Positions 1 through 8,345 of a stretch of DNA of 64,000 nucleotides are shown piece after piece. Location: positions 434,001 through 498,000 of the forward strand of contig AP025580.1 of NCBI GenBank assembly GCA_022846035.1, given 5' to 3'. Both the position numbers and the translations under genes were made by a program. Position 1 is the stretch's first letter. The number at the start of each line of letters is the position of its first letter. This DNA comes from Christensenellaceae bacterium (GTDB lineage: Bacteria; Bacillota; Clostridia; Christensenellales; Christensenellaceae). The notes below the pieces were generated by a model. The model did no database searches. It was not told the DNA's origin and was given only the letters and a program-made list of their open reading frames with translations.

Positions 1-1
1 G

Positions 2-91
2 CGCATGAAAGTGCTGCGTTTTGAAAAAACGGACTGGATTGCCGCGGTTTTGATGTTTGCGCTATGCATTGCATTTATGATTTGGCTCTGA
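2..91 (+). CDS. ecfT: EcfT transmembrane subunit, 3' fragment
   Basis: Only the last 29 codons lie in the window. They read through a basic stretch, then a hydrophobic segment ending in IWL and a TGA at 89-91. This fits the final membrane helix of the energy-coupling factor transporter T subunit, which anchors the two ECF ATPases for vitamin uptake. The identification rests mainly on gene order: in Firmicutes ecfA1-ecfA2-ecfT is normally followed by truA, rplM and rpsI, exactly as here. The sequence alone is too short to prove it. Confidence 0.6.
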   Translation, partial: RMKVLRFEKTDWIAAVLMFALCIAFMIWL

Positions 92-148
92 TCACTGTTT
101 TGTAAGGGATCAAGGAAAAATAGCAGCATAAGAAAGTGAGTAAAAGAT

Positions 149-883
149 TTGCGGGTGGCCCTTTTGATCGAGTACGACGGTACGAATTATTGCGGATGGC
201 AAATACAAAGAAATGGCGTCAGTGTCCAGCAGAAACTGGAAGAAGCCTTGCAGGAAGCACTGGGGGTAAAAACGCCGGTGCATGGTTCCGGACGTACGGA
301 CGCGGGCGTGCATGCTTTAGGACAGGTCGCGCATTTTGACGCGGATACGGACATTCCGGCGGACAAATTTTTTTATGTATTGAATACGCTGTTGCCAGAC
401 GACATTCGCATCAAGCGGTCATACGAGGCAACGGATGATTTTCACGCGCGCTTTGGCGCAAAGGGTAAGCGTTACCGGTATGTGATTCATAACGCGCGCG
501 CGAAAGGCGCGGTAAACCGTTTATACAGCATGTTCGTACCGGTGCCGCTCGATGTTGAGCGAATGCAGGAAGCGGCAAAGTATATCGAGGGGACACATGA
601 TTTTACAGCCTTTTGCGCGGCAGGAACGGATATTAAGGGAACGGTGCGCACGGTCGATAAGGTACAGTTGACACGCGACGGCGAGTATATTTATGTTGAC
701 GTAACGGGAAGCGGTTTTTTATATAATATGGTGCGCATTATTACAGGCACGCTGATTGCGGTCGGCAAAGGAAAGATGGAACCGGAGCAGGTCAAGGAAG
801 CGATCGATCAAAAGGACCGAAAGCTTGCAGGCGCGACGGCACAGGCGCAGGGACTTTTTTTGATGGAAGTATATTATGAATAA
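149..883 (+). CDS. truA: tRNA pseudouridine(38-40) synthase TruA
   Basis: A 244-aa protein of normal family length that isomerises uridines 38-40 in the tRNA anticodon arm. The family signature GRTDAGVHA, containing the catalytic aspartate, is near residue 50, and the C-terminal GSGFLYNMVR motif is present. The proposed start is TTG at 149, preceded by a GAAAGTGAG purine stretch; the GTG at 155 is an in-frame alternative giving a protein two residues shorter. The stop overlaps the next gene by 8 bases, implying translational coupling. Confidence 0.93.
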   Translation: MRVALLIEYDGTNYCGWQIQRNGVSVQQKLEEALQEALGVKTPVHGSGRTDAGVHALGQVAHFDADTDIPADKFFYVLNTLLPDDIRIKRSYEATDDFHARFGAKGKRYRYVIHNARAKGAVNRLYSMFVPVPLDVERMQEAAKYIEGTHDFTAFCAAGTDIKGTVRTVDKVQLTRDGEYIYVDVTGSGFLYNMVRIITGTLIAVGKGKMEPEQVKEAIDQKDRKLAGATAQAQGLFLMEVYYE

Positions 884-1370
884 GACTGATGTGAAAATGA
901 GGCAATATGGACGGCAGGATATTCCGCAGATGACGACGCTGTGGAACAGTGTCGTCGAAGCGGGCAACGCGTTTCCGCAGGAAAAACCGATGGATGAAGA
1001 GGAAGCGGCGGCCTTTTTTGGCGGACAGTCCTATACCGGTGTGGCGGTACGCGAGGGAGAAATTGTCGGCCTGTATATTTTGCATCCGAATAACGTTGGA
1101 CGCTGCGGGCACATTGCCAATGCGTCTTATGCGGTAAAGCAGGGCTTGCGGGGAATGCACATTGGTGAGACCCTGGTACGCGACAGTATCGTGCGCGGAC
1201 GCGGGCTGGGGTTCCGGATTTTGCAGTTTAACGCTGTCGTAGCGGACAACATTGCGGCGATCAGGCTTTATGAACGTATTGGTTTTGAACGGATCGGTAT
1301 GGTGCGGAATGGGTTTCACGACAAAAGTGGCGAATATAAGGATATTGTTTTGTTCTATATTGCATTATAA
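876..1370 (+). CDS. GNAT family N-acetyltransferase
   Basis: A 164-aa protein with a GNAT fold: the acetyl-CoA binding motif A is recognisable around GLRGMHIGETLV, followed by NxxAIRLYERIGF, the typical motif B region where the acyl-CoA pyrophosphate and pantetheine are held. The substrate cannot be told from sequence. The ATG overlaps the truA stop (ATGAATAA), so it is probably co-translated with truA. No terminator follows, but a new consensus promoter starts 24 bases downstream. Confidence 0.85.
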   Translation: MNKTDVKMRQYGRQDIPQMTTLWNSVVEAGNAFPQEKPMDEEEAAAFFGGQSYTGVAVREGEIVGLYILHPNNVGRCGHIANASYAVKQGLRGMHIGETLVRDSIVRGRGLGFRILQFNAVVADNIAAIRLYERIGFERIGMVRNGFHDKSGEYKDIVLFYIAL

Positions 1371-1393
1371 GTGTATGGTTTTAATCAAAATAC

Positions 1394-1422
1394 TTGACAA
1401 CCATGCCTGTTTTCAGTAAAAT
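1394..1422 (+). promoter_or_regulatory. sigma-A promoter of rplM-rpsI
   Basis: TTGACA at 1394-1399 and TAAAAT at 1417-1422 are separated by 17 bases. It lies immediately upstream of the structured rplM leader. Confidence 0.8.
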
Positions 1423-1450
1423 ATTTAATGCGCCTATATGCACAATTAGC

Positions 1451-1510
1451 CCTGTGTATGCGCGAAAGCGGTGGATTTTGCCACGGGACTTGGGACATCC
1501 CATGCGTAGG
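1451..1510 (+). promoter_or_regulatory. L13-type ribosomal protein leader RNA
   Basis: A closing stem of ten pairs (CCTGTGTATG at 1451-1460 with CATGCGTAGG at 1501-1510, including G-U pairs) encloses three small hairpins: CGC-GAAA-GCG (1461-1470), GTGG/CCAC (1471-1484) and GGGA/TCCC (1485-1501). That makes a compact four-way junction directly upstream of rplM. Firmicutes are known to have an L13 leader that mediates autoregulation of rplM-rpsI. Assignment to that family is inferred from position and architecture, not from a covariance search. Confidence 0.7.
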
Positions 1511-1563
1511 AAAAGCTGCGACGAAAAAGAAAAATATGAAGATACTCATGGGAGGAAAGCCTA

Positions 1564-1992
1564 ATGAAAACATATATGGCGAAACCCGGTGAAGTGCAGC
1601 AGAAGTGGTATGTTGTCGATGCCAAGGGACAGGTATTCGGCAGACTCGCGAGTAAAGTTGCGAACATTCTCCACGGCAAAAACAAACCGGAATATACTCC
1701 GCACGTTGATACAGGCGATTTTGTAATCGTGATCAATGCGGATAAAGTAGTTTTTACAGGAAAGAAGCTGGAACAGAAATTATACCGCAGCCACTCGGGT
1801 TATCCGGGCGGCCTTAAGGAAACGCCTTACAAGGAACTGATGGAAAAGAAACCGGAATTTGCCTTGTATGAAGCCGTTAGAAGAATGCTTCCGAAAAACA
1901 GACTGGGCAGGAAGATGCTCAAAAAATTGCGCGTTTACAGAGGCGCTGAGCATGAACATGCAGCTCAGAAGCCAGAAGTGATCGAGCTGTAA
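1564..1992 (+). CDS. rplM: 50S ribosomal protein L13
   Basis: A 142-aa protein matching bacterial L13 throughout, including [15 protein letters not shown] near the N-terminus, the HTGDF-like [13 protein letters not shown] segment and the [12 protein letters not shown] block. GGGAGGAAAG just upstream is a strong ribosome binding site for ATG 1564. It heads the rplM-rpsI operon, 16 bases from rpsI. Confidence 0.98.
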   Translation: MKTYMAKPGEVQQKWYVVDAKGQVFGRLASKVANILHGKNKPEYTPHVDTGDFVIVINADKVVFTGKKLEQKLYRSHSGYPGGLKETPYKELMEKKPEFALYEAVRRMLPKNRLGRKMLKKLRVYRGAEHEHAAQKPEVIEL

Positions 1993-2008
1993 GGGAGGGA
2001 GCAAAAAG

Positions 2009-2404
2009 ATGGCAAAGAAAGAACAGTTCTTAGGAACAGGTAGAAGAAAAAAATCCATTGCCAGAGTCCGCATTATGGCAGGCAAAGGCGAGATCAATGT
2101 GAATAAAAGGGATATTGAAGAATATTTTGGTTATGAAACATTGAAGATGCTGGTGCGTTCCCCTTTGGTGCTTACGGAAACCATAGGTAAATATGATGTA
2201 TTCGTAAACGTAAAGGGCGGCGGTTATACCGGTCAGGCTGGCGCGATCCGTCACGGTATCGCAAGGGCGCTCATCAAAGCGGAGCCGGAGCTTCGCGGCG
2301 CTCTCAAATCGGCAGGATTCCTGACGCGCGATCCGAGAATGAAAGAGAGAAAGAAGTACGGTCTTAAGGCTGCAAGAAGGGCACCACAGTTCTCCAAGCG
2401 TTAA
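2009..2404 (+). CDS. rpsI: 30S ribosomal protein S9
   Basis: A 131-aa S9 protein with the N-terminal [14 protein letters not shown] motif, the central [19 protein letters not shown] block and the conserved C-terminal tail ending in FSKR, which reaches the P-site tRNA. The ribosome binding site is GGGAGGGAG. It is followed by the terminator at 2500. Confidence 0.98.
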   Translation: MAKKEQFLGTGRRKKSIARVRIMAGKGEINVNKRDIEEYFGYETLKMLVRSPLVLTETIGKYDVFVNVKGGGYTGQAGAIRHGIARALIKAEPELRGALKSAGFLTRDPRMKERKKYGLKAARRAPQFSKR

Positions 2405-2499
2405 AGAGAGGTTTCTTTCGTCGGCAGGATTTGGCGTATTTGTATTCTAAAATATACGAGCGCCTGAGCGGCAGACAAAATAAAATAGGATTATCTTGG

Positions 2500-2529
2500 A
2501 ACAGGATGTTTTTTAAAACATCCTGTTTT
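2500..2529 (+). terminator. Intrinsic terminator of rplM-rpsI
   Basis: A 13-bp perfect stem (AACAGGATGTTTT with AAAACATCCTGTT) and a 2-base loop, followed by TTC. The A-rich left arm means it could also work on the minus strand. Confidence 0.8.
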
Positions 2530-2594
2530 CATTTAAGCGGGCATGCAATATAATATTTATAAAAGTATTTCTGGGTCATATATAATTGGATTAA

Positions 2595-2610
2595 TGGCTT
2601 AAGTAAGCCA
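2595..2610. repeat. Inverted repeat TGGCTTA-AG-TAAGCCA
   Basis: A perfect 7-bp inverted repeat with a 2-base centre, located 42 bases upstream of the -35 of the GntR promoter. It has no T-tract. It could be an additional regulator site or an activator site for the downstream cluster. Confidence 0.5.
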
Positions 2611-2628
2611 ATCGAGCATTTGTATGAG

Positions 2629-2674
2629 TTACCAGTGGTAATAAAAAATACTTGACATGTACTACCAATGGAAA
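2629..2674. promoter_or_regulatory. Twin operator for the GntR regulator
   Basis: A perfect palindrome TTACCAGTGGTAA (2629-2641) lies just upstream of the -35. A degenerate copy CTACCAATGGAAA (2662-2674) fills the spacer between -35 and -10. Their centres are 33 bases apart, about three helical turns, so dimers would sit on the same DNA face. Repression by the adjacent GntR protein is inferred from position. Confidence 0.6.
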
Positions 2675-2680
2675 TATAAT
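2652..2680 (+). promoter_or_regulatory. Consensus sigma-A promoter
   Basis: A perfect TTGACA (2652-2657), a 17-base spacer and a perfect TATAAT (2675-2680). Such a strong core promoter in front of a regulator and catabolic genes implies repression by the overlapping operator. Confidence 0.9.
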
Positions 2681-2706
2681 TATTTTAGACGCAGGAGGAA
2701 CCAAAG

Positions 2707-3480
2707 ATGGCGAAACAGGAGACTTTATCGGACAAAAACGGGATGCGGGATGGGGAAAATGCAAAAACGCCCTTATACCAGGTGGTTAAAGAGCGTCTCA
2801 TGCATGATTTCGGTACGCTCCCGTATTATTCGACGTTTCCGAGCGAACGGGAGATTTGTGAAACATACGAGGTCAGCAGGCCGACGGTAAGGACGGCGCT
2901 CGATTTACTCGAGCAGGAGAAGAAGATTATCCGTATGCCGAGAAAGGGTGCATTTTTTGTTGGCAATAAGCCGCATGTGGATCACCAGTTGGCGGCGGCA
3001 ACGGGCTTTTATAACGATGTGAAAATGCAGGGCAGGAATACGACGAGCAAAGTACTGTTCCAGAATATCGACAGGGCGCCGGCAGATGTTGCGGAGCGTT
3101 TGGGAATTGGGAACGGAGAGCCTGTTTTTCGTTTGGAGCGCCTGCGCTATTTGGACGGGATGGTATATTCCCTGACCAATTCCTATTTACCGATAGAATA
3201 TTTGCAGGACCTGATCAAGGTCGATTTTACGGAGAGGTCACTCTACGATACGCTCTCGGAGCAGGGGGTCGTTCCCTATCGCGGCTTCCAGAGCCTGACG
3301 TTTGCAGGCGCAAACGCGTATGAAGCAATGCATCTTGATATTGAAAAGGGAACGCCGTTAAGCGTGCTGGGATCCCTTATGTATACGGAGGATGGCAGAT
3401 TAATCGAATTTGTTATCGTAAAATCCGAAGCGTATAAAACGCGTTATGAAATGACGGTTTATCATGATAATCAAAAATAA
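2707..3480 (+). CDS. GntR/HutC-family transcriptional regulator
   Basis: A 257-aa protein. Residues about 20-90 form a winged helix-turn-helix (FPSEREICETYEVSRPTVRTALDLL), and the remainder is a UTRA ligand-binding domain (GEPVFRLERLRYLDGMVYSLTNSYLP). HutC-type GntR proteins usually sense sugar phosphates, amino sugars or related metabolites and repress neighbouring catabolic genes. AGGAGGAA precedes the ATG. It is first in the cluster, 22 bases before the GlpA-like gene, and probably controls itself and all five downstream genes through the twin operator. Confidence 0.9.
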   Translation: MAKQETLSDKNGMRDGENAKTPLYQVVKERLMHDFGTLPYYSTFPSEREICETYEVSRPTVRTALDLLEQEKKIIRMPRKGAFFVGNKPHVDHQLAAATGFYNDVKMQGRNTTSKVLFQNIDRAPADVAERLGIGNGEPVFRLERLRYLDGMVYSLTNSYLPIEYLQDLIKVDFTERSLYDTLSEQGVVPYRGFQSLTFAGANAYEAMHLDIEKGTPLSVLGSLMYTEDGRLIEFVIVKSEAYKTRYEMTVYHDNQK

Positions 3481-3502
3481 ACGCTGAGAGGTAGTATGGA
3501 CC

Positions 3503-4969
3503 ATGTGTTATGACGTAGCGGTGATTGGCGGCGGCGTGATTGGCAGTTTTATCGCGCGCGAACTGATGAGGTGGCGGCTTCAGGTTTGTATTCTGGAGAA
3601 AGCAAGCGATCTTGCGTACGGCTCCAGCGGGGCAAACAGCGGAATCGTCCACGGGGGCTTTGACCCAGAACCGGATACGTTAAAAGCGCGCTTCAATGTG
3701 CAGGGGTGCCGTATGATGAGCGAGGTTTCAAAAGACCTCGATATTCCGTATAAAAAAATAGGTTCTCTTGTCTGCGCGTTTGAGGAAAAAGAAAAAGAAA
3801 CCCTTTTGCATTTGCTTAAGCAGGGGCGGAAAAACGGCCTTTATGGTCTTGAAATCCTGGAGGGAGAAGCTTTGCGCTCCAAGGAAGCGGGACTATCTGA
3901 TAAAATTATTGCCGCGTTATTCTGCGAGGAAAGCGGGATCGTCTCGCCTTATGAACTCACGATGGGCGCGGCGGAAAACGCGGTGCAAAATGGGGCAGAG
4001 CTGTATTTTGATTCGCCGGTTACGGCGATTGAAACGAAAAACGATGGTTTTTCGATCACTGCCGGCGGTAGGCGGTTTGAAGCGAAATATATCGTTAATG
4101 CAGCAGGGCTGTACGCGGACGACATTTATAAGATGATCCTGCATAACGGAAAGGCTGGCCGCCGCGACGCTTTTGATATTGAGCCACGGCGCGGGGAGTA
4201 CCTGTTGATGGATAAGACGCAGGGCAAGGCGGTGGAACATGTGATTTTCCGCGTCCCGAGCAAAGCCGGAAAAGGGATTCTCGTGACCCCGACAACTGAG
4301 GGCAACCTGCTTTTAGGGCCGACCAGTGTGCCCGTTGAGAGCAAAGAGGAAAATTGCACGACGCATGAGGGAATTGAGAAAGTGAAAAGCGACGCTTTGC
4401 GCATGGTTCCTGCTGTAAACCTGCGGGACGTCATTACTTCCTTTGCCGGACTGCGGGCGTCAAGCGATGCCGCGGGCGGAGATTTTATCATTGAAGAAAG
4501 TGCGGAGAATTTTTATAACGTCGCGGCGATCGATTCGCCGGGGCTGACGTCCGCGCCCGCGATCGGAAAATATGTCGCGGGGGAAGTGGCGCAAAAGCTG
4601 CATGCAAAAGAAAATCATGCCTTTGAGCCAAAGTGCGCGCCGCGTTTGAAATTCAATTCCTTATGCGACGAGCAAAGAATGGCCGTGATCGCAAGGGATC
4701 CGGCTTACGCGAATATTATCTGCCGGTGCGAGACGATTTCCGAGGGGGAAATACGCGATGCGATCCGCAGGCCGGCGGGAGCGAGGACTGTGGATGGCGT
4801 AAAGCGCCGGACGCGCGCGGGTATGGGACGCTGCCAGAGCGGGTTTTGCATGCCGAAAGTGATAGATATTCTGGCGCGCGAACGGGAGATACCGCCTTTT
4901 GCAGTGCGCAAAGCGGGACCTGGTTCCTATATTCTTACCGATTACACCAAGGCTATTGAGAAAGGCTGA
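3503..4969 (+). CDS. GlpA-like FAD-dependent glycerol-3-phosphate dehydrogenase
   Basis: A 488-aa protein of the DAO/GlpA family. The N-terminal Rossmann motif GGGVIGSFIAREL binds FAD; ANSGIVHGGFDPEP resembles the substrate-loop region of GlpO/GlpA. At the C-terminus a BFD-like [2Fe-2S] domain has four cysteines, C407-x-C409 and C444-x4-C449. The combination is typical of anaerobic, quinone- or ferredoxin-linked GlpA rather than aerobic GlpD. It oxidises glycerol 3-phosphate in known relatives, but no glycerol kinase or facilitator is nearby, and the companions (G1PDH and RpiB families) suggest a related polyol phosphate could be the substrate. Confidence 0.8.
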   Translation: MCYDVAVIGGGVIGSFIARELMRWRLQVCILEKASDLAYGSSGANSGIVHGGFDPEPDTLKARFNVQGCRMMSEVSKDLDIPYKKIGSLVCAFEEKEKETLLHLLKQGRKNGLYGLEILEGEALRSKEAGLSDKIIAALFCEESGIVSPYELTMGAAENAVQNGAELYFDSPVTAIETKNDGFSITAGGRRFEAKYIVNAAGLYADDIYKMILHNGKAGRRDAFDIEPRRGEYLLMDKTQGKAVEHVIFRVPSKAGKGILVTPTTEGNLLLGPTSVPVESKEENCTTHEGIEKVKSDALRMVPAVNLRDVITSFAGLRASSDAAGGDFIIEESAENFYNVAAIDSPGLTSAPAIGKYVAGEVAQKLHAKENHAFEPKCAPRLKFNSLCDEQRMAVIARDPAYANIICRCETISEGEIRDAIRRPAGARTVDGVKRRTRAGMGRCQSGFCMPKVIDILAREREIPPFAVRKAGPGSYILTDYTKAIEKG

Positions 4970-4984
4970 AAGGGGATTCCTGTT

Positions 4985-6274
4985 ATGAAAAAGCATGTAC
5001 AATTGCTGGTGATTGGCGGGGGACCTGCCGGACTGGCGGCTGCTGTTGAGGCATATGACAAGGGAGTACGGGATATTCTGATCGTAGAGCGGGGCGATCT
5101 GCTGGGCGGAATTTTGAACCAGTGTATTCACACCGGCTTTGGACTCCACATTTTTAAGGAAGAACTTACCGGTCCGGAGTACGCGCTGAAGTTTTGCGAT
5201 ATGGTACGTGAGCGTGAGATACCATACCTTTTGAATTGCATGGTGCTGAGCCTTGACGATCATGCCGTTACGGTGGTGGGCAGGGAATGCGGCATGCTTT
5301 GCATATCGTGCGACGCGCTTATTCTGGCGATGGGCTGCAGGGAACGCCCGCGCGGCGCGATCGGTATTCTGGGCGATCGTCCGGCGGGAGTTTTTACGGC
5401 GGGAACGGCGCAGCGATTGATCAACCTCGAGGGATATATGGTCGGACGGGAAGTCGTGATACTGGGTTCCGGCGACATCGGGCTCATTATGGCGCGGCGC
5501 ATGACTCTCGAGGGAGCCAAGGTAAAAATGGTATGCGAGATCGAGCCTTATTCTAACGGATTGGCGCGCAACATCGAGCAATGCCTGCGCGATTTTGAGA
5601 TTCCACTGCTGTTATCGCATACGATCACGGCCATCCATGGGAAAGAACGGATCACGGGCGTCACCATTGCCAAGGTAGACGAGGCAAAACGCGTAATACC
5701 CGGCACGCAAGAGGATGTTAAGTGCGATACGTTATTGCTTTCCGTCGGCCTGATTCCTGAAAACGAGCTGAGCAGGAATGCGCAAATAGAGCTTGATCCG
5801 AAAACGAACGGACCTGTCGTAAACGAGGGGATGCAGACATCCAAGGAGTGGGTATTCGCCTGTGGAAACGTTGTGCATGTGCATGACCTTGTGGACTTCG
5901 TGACGCAGGAAAGCAGGCGCGCTGGGCAGGCCGCAGCGCGGTATATCCTTGAACATGCATACCGTAGGGAAGACGAAACGCGCGTGGTTGAGGTGAAAAA
6001 CGGGCAGGGGGTACGGTATGTCGTTCCCCAGAAAATATGGGTGGACGCGCCTGTGACGGCGGCAACGCTTTTTTTCCGTTCCGACAGGGTGTATGGCGAT
6101 ACGACGATCAGGGTACGCATGGGAAGCGAGGTTTTGGCCTCGGTACGCCGTAAGCGTATTATGCCCAGCCAAATGGAAACGGTCGTTTTGCCCAGGGAAA
6201 AAATGCAGGATATGAAAAAACTGGGCGGCGCGGTGTTGGAAGTAGAGATCGTGGCGGCAGAGGAAAGAAAATAA
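4985..6274 (+). CDS. NAD(P)/FAD-dependent oxidoreductase, partner of GlpA-like protein
   Basis: A 429-aa pyridine nucleotide-disulphide-type flavoprotein. It carries the FAD motif VIGGGPAGLAAA at the N-terminus, a second nucleotide-binding motif VILGSGDIGLIMA near residue 160, and the terminal FAD-binding ACGNVV segment. FAD proteins of this group occur beside a GlpA-like subunit and a DUF1667 subunit in many Clostridia and are thought to form a multisubunit glycerol-3-phosphate oxidoreductase. It starts 15 bases after the previous stop with an AAAGGGG site and lies in the same operon. Confidence 0.8.
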   Translation: MKKHVQLLVIGGGPAGLAAAVEAYDKGVRDILIVERGDLLGGILNQCIHTGFGLHIFKEELTGPEYALKFCDMVREREIPYLLNCMVLSLDDHAVTVVGRECGMLCISCDALILAMGCRERPRGAIGILGDRPAGVFTAGTAQRLINLEGYMVGREVVILGSGDIGLIMARRMTLEGAKVKMVCEIEPYSNGLARNIEQCLRDFEIPLLLSHTITAIHGKERITGVTIAKVDEAKRVIPGTQEDVKCDTLLLSVGLIPENELSRNAQIELDPKTNGPVVNEGMQTSKEWVFACGNVVHVHDLVDFVTQESRRAGQAAARYILEHAYRREDETRVVEVKNGQGVRYVVPQKIWVDAPVTAATLFFRSDRVYGDTTIRVRMGSEVLASVRRKRIMPSQMETVVLPREKMQDMKKLGGAVLEVEIVAAEERK

Positions 6275-6300
6275 TACGAGGCGGACGAGGTGAATCGTTG

Positions 6301-7479
6301 ATGAGCAATATATTGGAATTACCTATGAATCAAATGGCAGGGATTTCTTTTGACTGCGATTGCGGCAGGCATCATTCCCTGCCCATCAAGTATCTTTCGA
6401 TCGGCAGCGGCGTGCTGCCGGACATTGCAAAGATGGCCGGACGGTTTCAGGGAAAACAGATTTTTATGCTGAGTGATAATCATACGTTTGAAGCAGCCGG
6501 AAAACGCACGCTCAATATTTTGCAGGATGCGGGACACAATGTAAAAAGCTTTGTGTTCCAGACGGGGGAAGATATTCTGATTCCCGATGAAAAAGCGCTG
6601 GGCAGGCTCTTTATGGAGTTGGAGTCAAATACGGGACTGATTGTGGCCGTCGGCTCGGGCACGCTCAACGATCTGGGAAAATATATGTCCGCACGAACCG
6701 GCATCCCTTACATCATAGTTTGTACAGCCCCCTCGATGGACGGATATGCTTCGGACGGCGCGCCTATGATTTGCGACGGGTTTAAAATATCTTTTGTGGC
6801 AACGCTTGCTTACGGTATCGTTGCCGATACGGACATTATCAAAAAGGCGCCTATGCACCTCATTCATGCGGGTTTTGGCGACGTATTGGGCAAGTTTACC
6901 GCGCTGGCGGACTGGCTTCTCGCCAAGGAAGTATGCGGGGAATATTATTGCGAAACCTGTGCGGACCTGATCCGTGCCGCGCTGGCAAAGGTGACGGATC
7001 ATGTGGACGGATTGAAAAACCAGGACGAACAGGCGATTTGTAGCCTGACGGAGGCTTTGGTTTTAAGCGGCGTGGCGATGGGGCTGATCGGCGTTTCCCG
7101 TCCGGCGTCCGGAGCGGAGCATATGCTCTCGCATTATTGGGAGATGTATTACATCGCGCATAACCGCTTTCCTGAATTGCATGGAATCAAAGTGGGGATC
7201 AGCACACCGGTGATTGCGGAGATGTTTGAGCTGATGGGCGATAAGGTGCCGCGCAGCGTAATGGATATTTGTCCTTCGCGGGAAGAAATGGAAAGGCTGC
7301 TTCGGCGCGTGGGCGCTCCGGTGCTGCCGACGGATATTGGCCTGGAAAAAGAGTTGTTCCACAAAAGCCTGCTGGAAGCGTACACCGTAAGGAAACGTTA
7401 TAGCATTCTGCAGTTCGCGGTGGACGAAAAAAGAATAGGGGCTTGCGCCGACGCAATCACAAAGCGTATTTATGGTTAA
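6301..7479 (+). CDS. sn-Glycerol-1-phosphate dehydrogenase family protein (copy 1)
   Basis: A 392-aa iron/zinc-type alcohol dehydrogenase fold protein of the AraM/EgsA group, which interconverts dihydroxyacetone phosphate and sn-glycerol 1-phosphate with NAD(P)H. Visible are the nucleotide-binding SGTLNDLGKY, the substrate motif TAPSMDGYAS, and probable metal ligands D194 (GFGDVLGK), H274 (SGAEHMLSHYW) and H294 (LHGIKV). ATG 6301 is preferred over the adjacent TTG 6298 because GAGGTGA lies 8 bases before it. In this operon it may act on glycerol 1-phosphate or a related ketose phosphate. A paralog is at 62031. Confidence 0.85.
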   Translation: MSNILELPMNQMAGISFDCDCGRHHSLPIKYLSIGSGVLPDIAKMAGRFQGKQIFMLSDNHTFEAAGKRTLNILQDAGHNVKSFVFQTGEDILIPDEKALGRLFMELESNTGLIVAVGSGTLNDLGKYMSARTGIPYIIVCTAPSMDGYASDGAPMICDGFKISFVATLAYGIVADTDIIKKAPMHLIHAGFGDVLGKFTALADWLLAKEVCGEYYCETCADLIRAALAKVTDHVDGLKNQDEQAICSLTEALVLSGVAMGLIGVSRPASGAEHMLSHYWEMYYIAHNRFPELHGIKVGISTPVIAEMFELMGDKVPRSVMDICPSREEMERLLRRVGAPVLPTDIGLEKELFHKSLLEAYTVRKRYSILQFAVDEKRIGACADAITKRIYG

Positions 7480-7493
7480 ATAAGGGGAACGCT

Positions 7494-7862
7494 ATGAAAA
7501 CAATAAGGGAAATTACCTGTATTACCTGTCCGGTAGGCTGCGTCGTACAGGTGGAAACCGAGGACGGTAAAATACTTTCTATGAACGGAAACGGATGCGC
7601 TCGCGGCGCGCAGTATGTACAGGCGGAAGTGACGGCTCCTGTTCGCATGCTGACGACTACGGTGCGCGTTGAGGGAGGGAACCACCCGTTGGTATCGGTA
7701 AAAACGGCGGCTCCTATTCCCAAGGAGTTGGTAATACCGTCGATGAAAGTGCTAAGCGAGGCAGTCGCCAAGGCGCCTGTGCATAGGGGAGACGTTATTG
7801 TAAAAAATGTTCTCGGCTCCGGCGTTGATATTATATCGACAACGGAAGCAGGATGCGCATAA
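7494..7862 (+). CDS. DUF1667 small Cys-motif protein, probable dehydrogenase subunit
   Basis: A 122-aa protein with the family motif CITCPVGC at residues 8-15 and a third cysteine in GNGCARG, suggesting an iron-sulphur or metal site. DUF1667 proteins recur beside GlpA-like and FAD oxidoreductase genes in Clostridia and are considered the small third subunit of that complex; this role is inferred. ATG 7494 is chosen because TAAGGGGA precedes it; an upstream ATG at 7443 would overlap the G1PDH gene. Here the subunit is separated from its two presumed partners by the G1PDH gene. Confidence 0.8.
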   Translation: MKTIREITCITCPVGCVVQVETEDGKILSMNGNGCARGAQYVQAEVTAPVRMLTTTVRVEGGNHPLVSVKTAAPIPKELVIPSMKVLSEAVAKAPVHRGDVIVKNVLGSGVDIISTTEAGCA

Positions 7863-7885
7863 AAAACAAAAAGGAGAATGTGGGG

Positions 7886-8335
7886 ATGGAAACAAAAAAA
7901 ATAGCGATTGGTTGTGATGAAGCCGCTTTCGATATGAAAGAGACTTTGAAGAAGCATTTGGAGGGAAAGGGATACGAGGTCACGGATTGCGGCGTTTACA
8001 ATACGGATCCGGTTCTTTATCCGGATATTGCCTACAAGGTTTGCAGCGAAATCACAAAAGGACGTTGCGAGCGAGGCGTCCTTGTATGCGGCACGGGCAT
8101 CGGTATGGCCATGACCGCCAACAAGGTCAAGGGGATACGCGCGGCGGTATGCCATGATCCGTTCTCCACCGAGCGTTCCGTGAAGAGCAATAACGCGCAG
8201 GTTTGCTGTATGGGAGCGCGCGTAATCGCGCCGCAGCTTGCGACCTGCCTGCTCGATATATGGCTGGGGTGTGAATTTATGGACGGCCCCTCTACAAAAA
8301 AGATCGGGCGGATCTCTTATTACGAAAATAAATAA
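7886..8335 (+). CDS. RpiB/LacAB-family sugar-phosphate isomerase
   Basis: A 149-aa protein. The active-site cysteine lies in LVCGTGIGMAMTANK and the phosphate-binding end in the SNNAQVCCMGARVI region. Relatives isomerise ribose 5-phosphate, allose 6-phosphate, galactose 6-phosphate or, in erythritol catabolism, tetrose phosphates. ATG 7886 follows AAGGAG by 9 bases; the longer in-frame version would start inside the previous gene. As the last gene of the GntR-controlled cluster it probably converts the keto product of the dehydrogenases into an aldose phosphate, but the substrate is unknown. Confidence 0.85.
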   Translation: METKKIAIGCDEAAFDMKETLKKHLEGKGYEVTDCGVYNTDPVLYPDIAYKVCSEITKGRCERGVLVCGTGIGMAMTANKVKGIRAAVCHDPFSTERSVKSNNAQVCCMGARVIAPQLATCLLDIWLGCEFMDGPSTKKIGRISYYENK

Positions 8336-8345
8336 TAGCATAACA

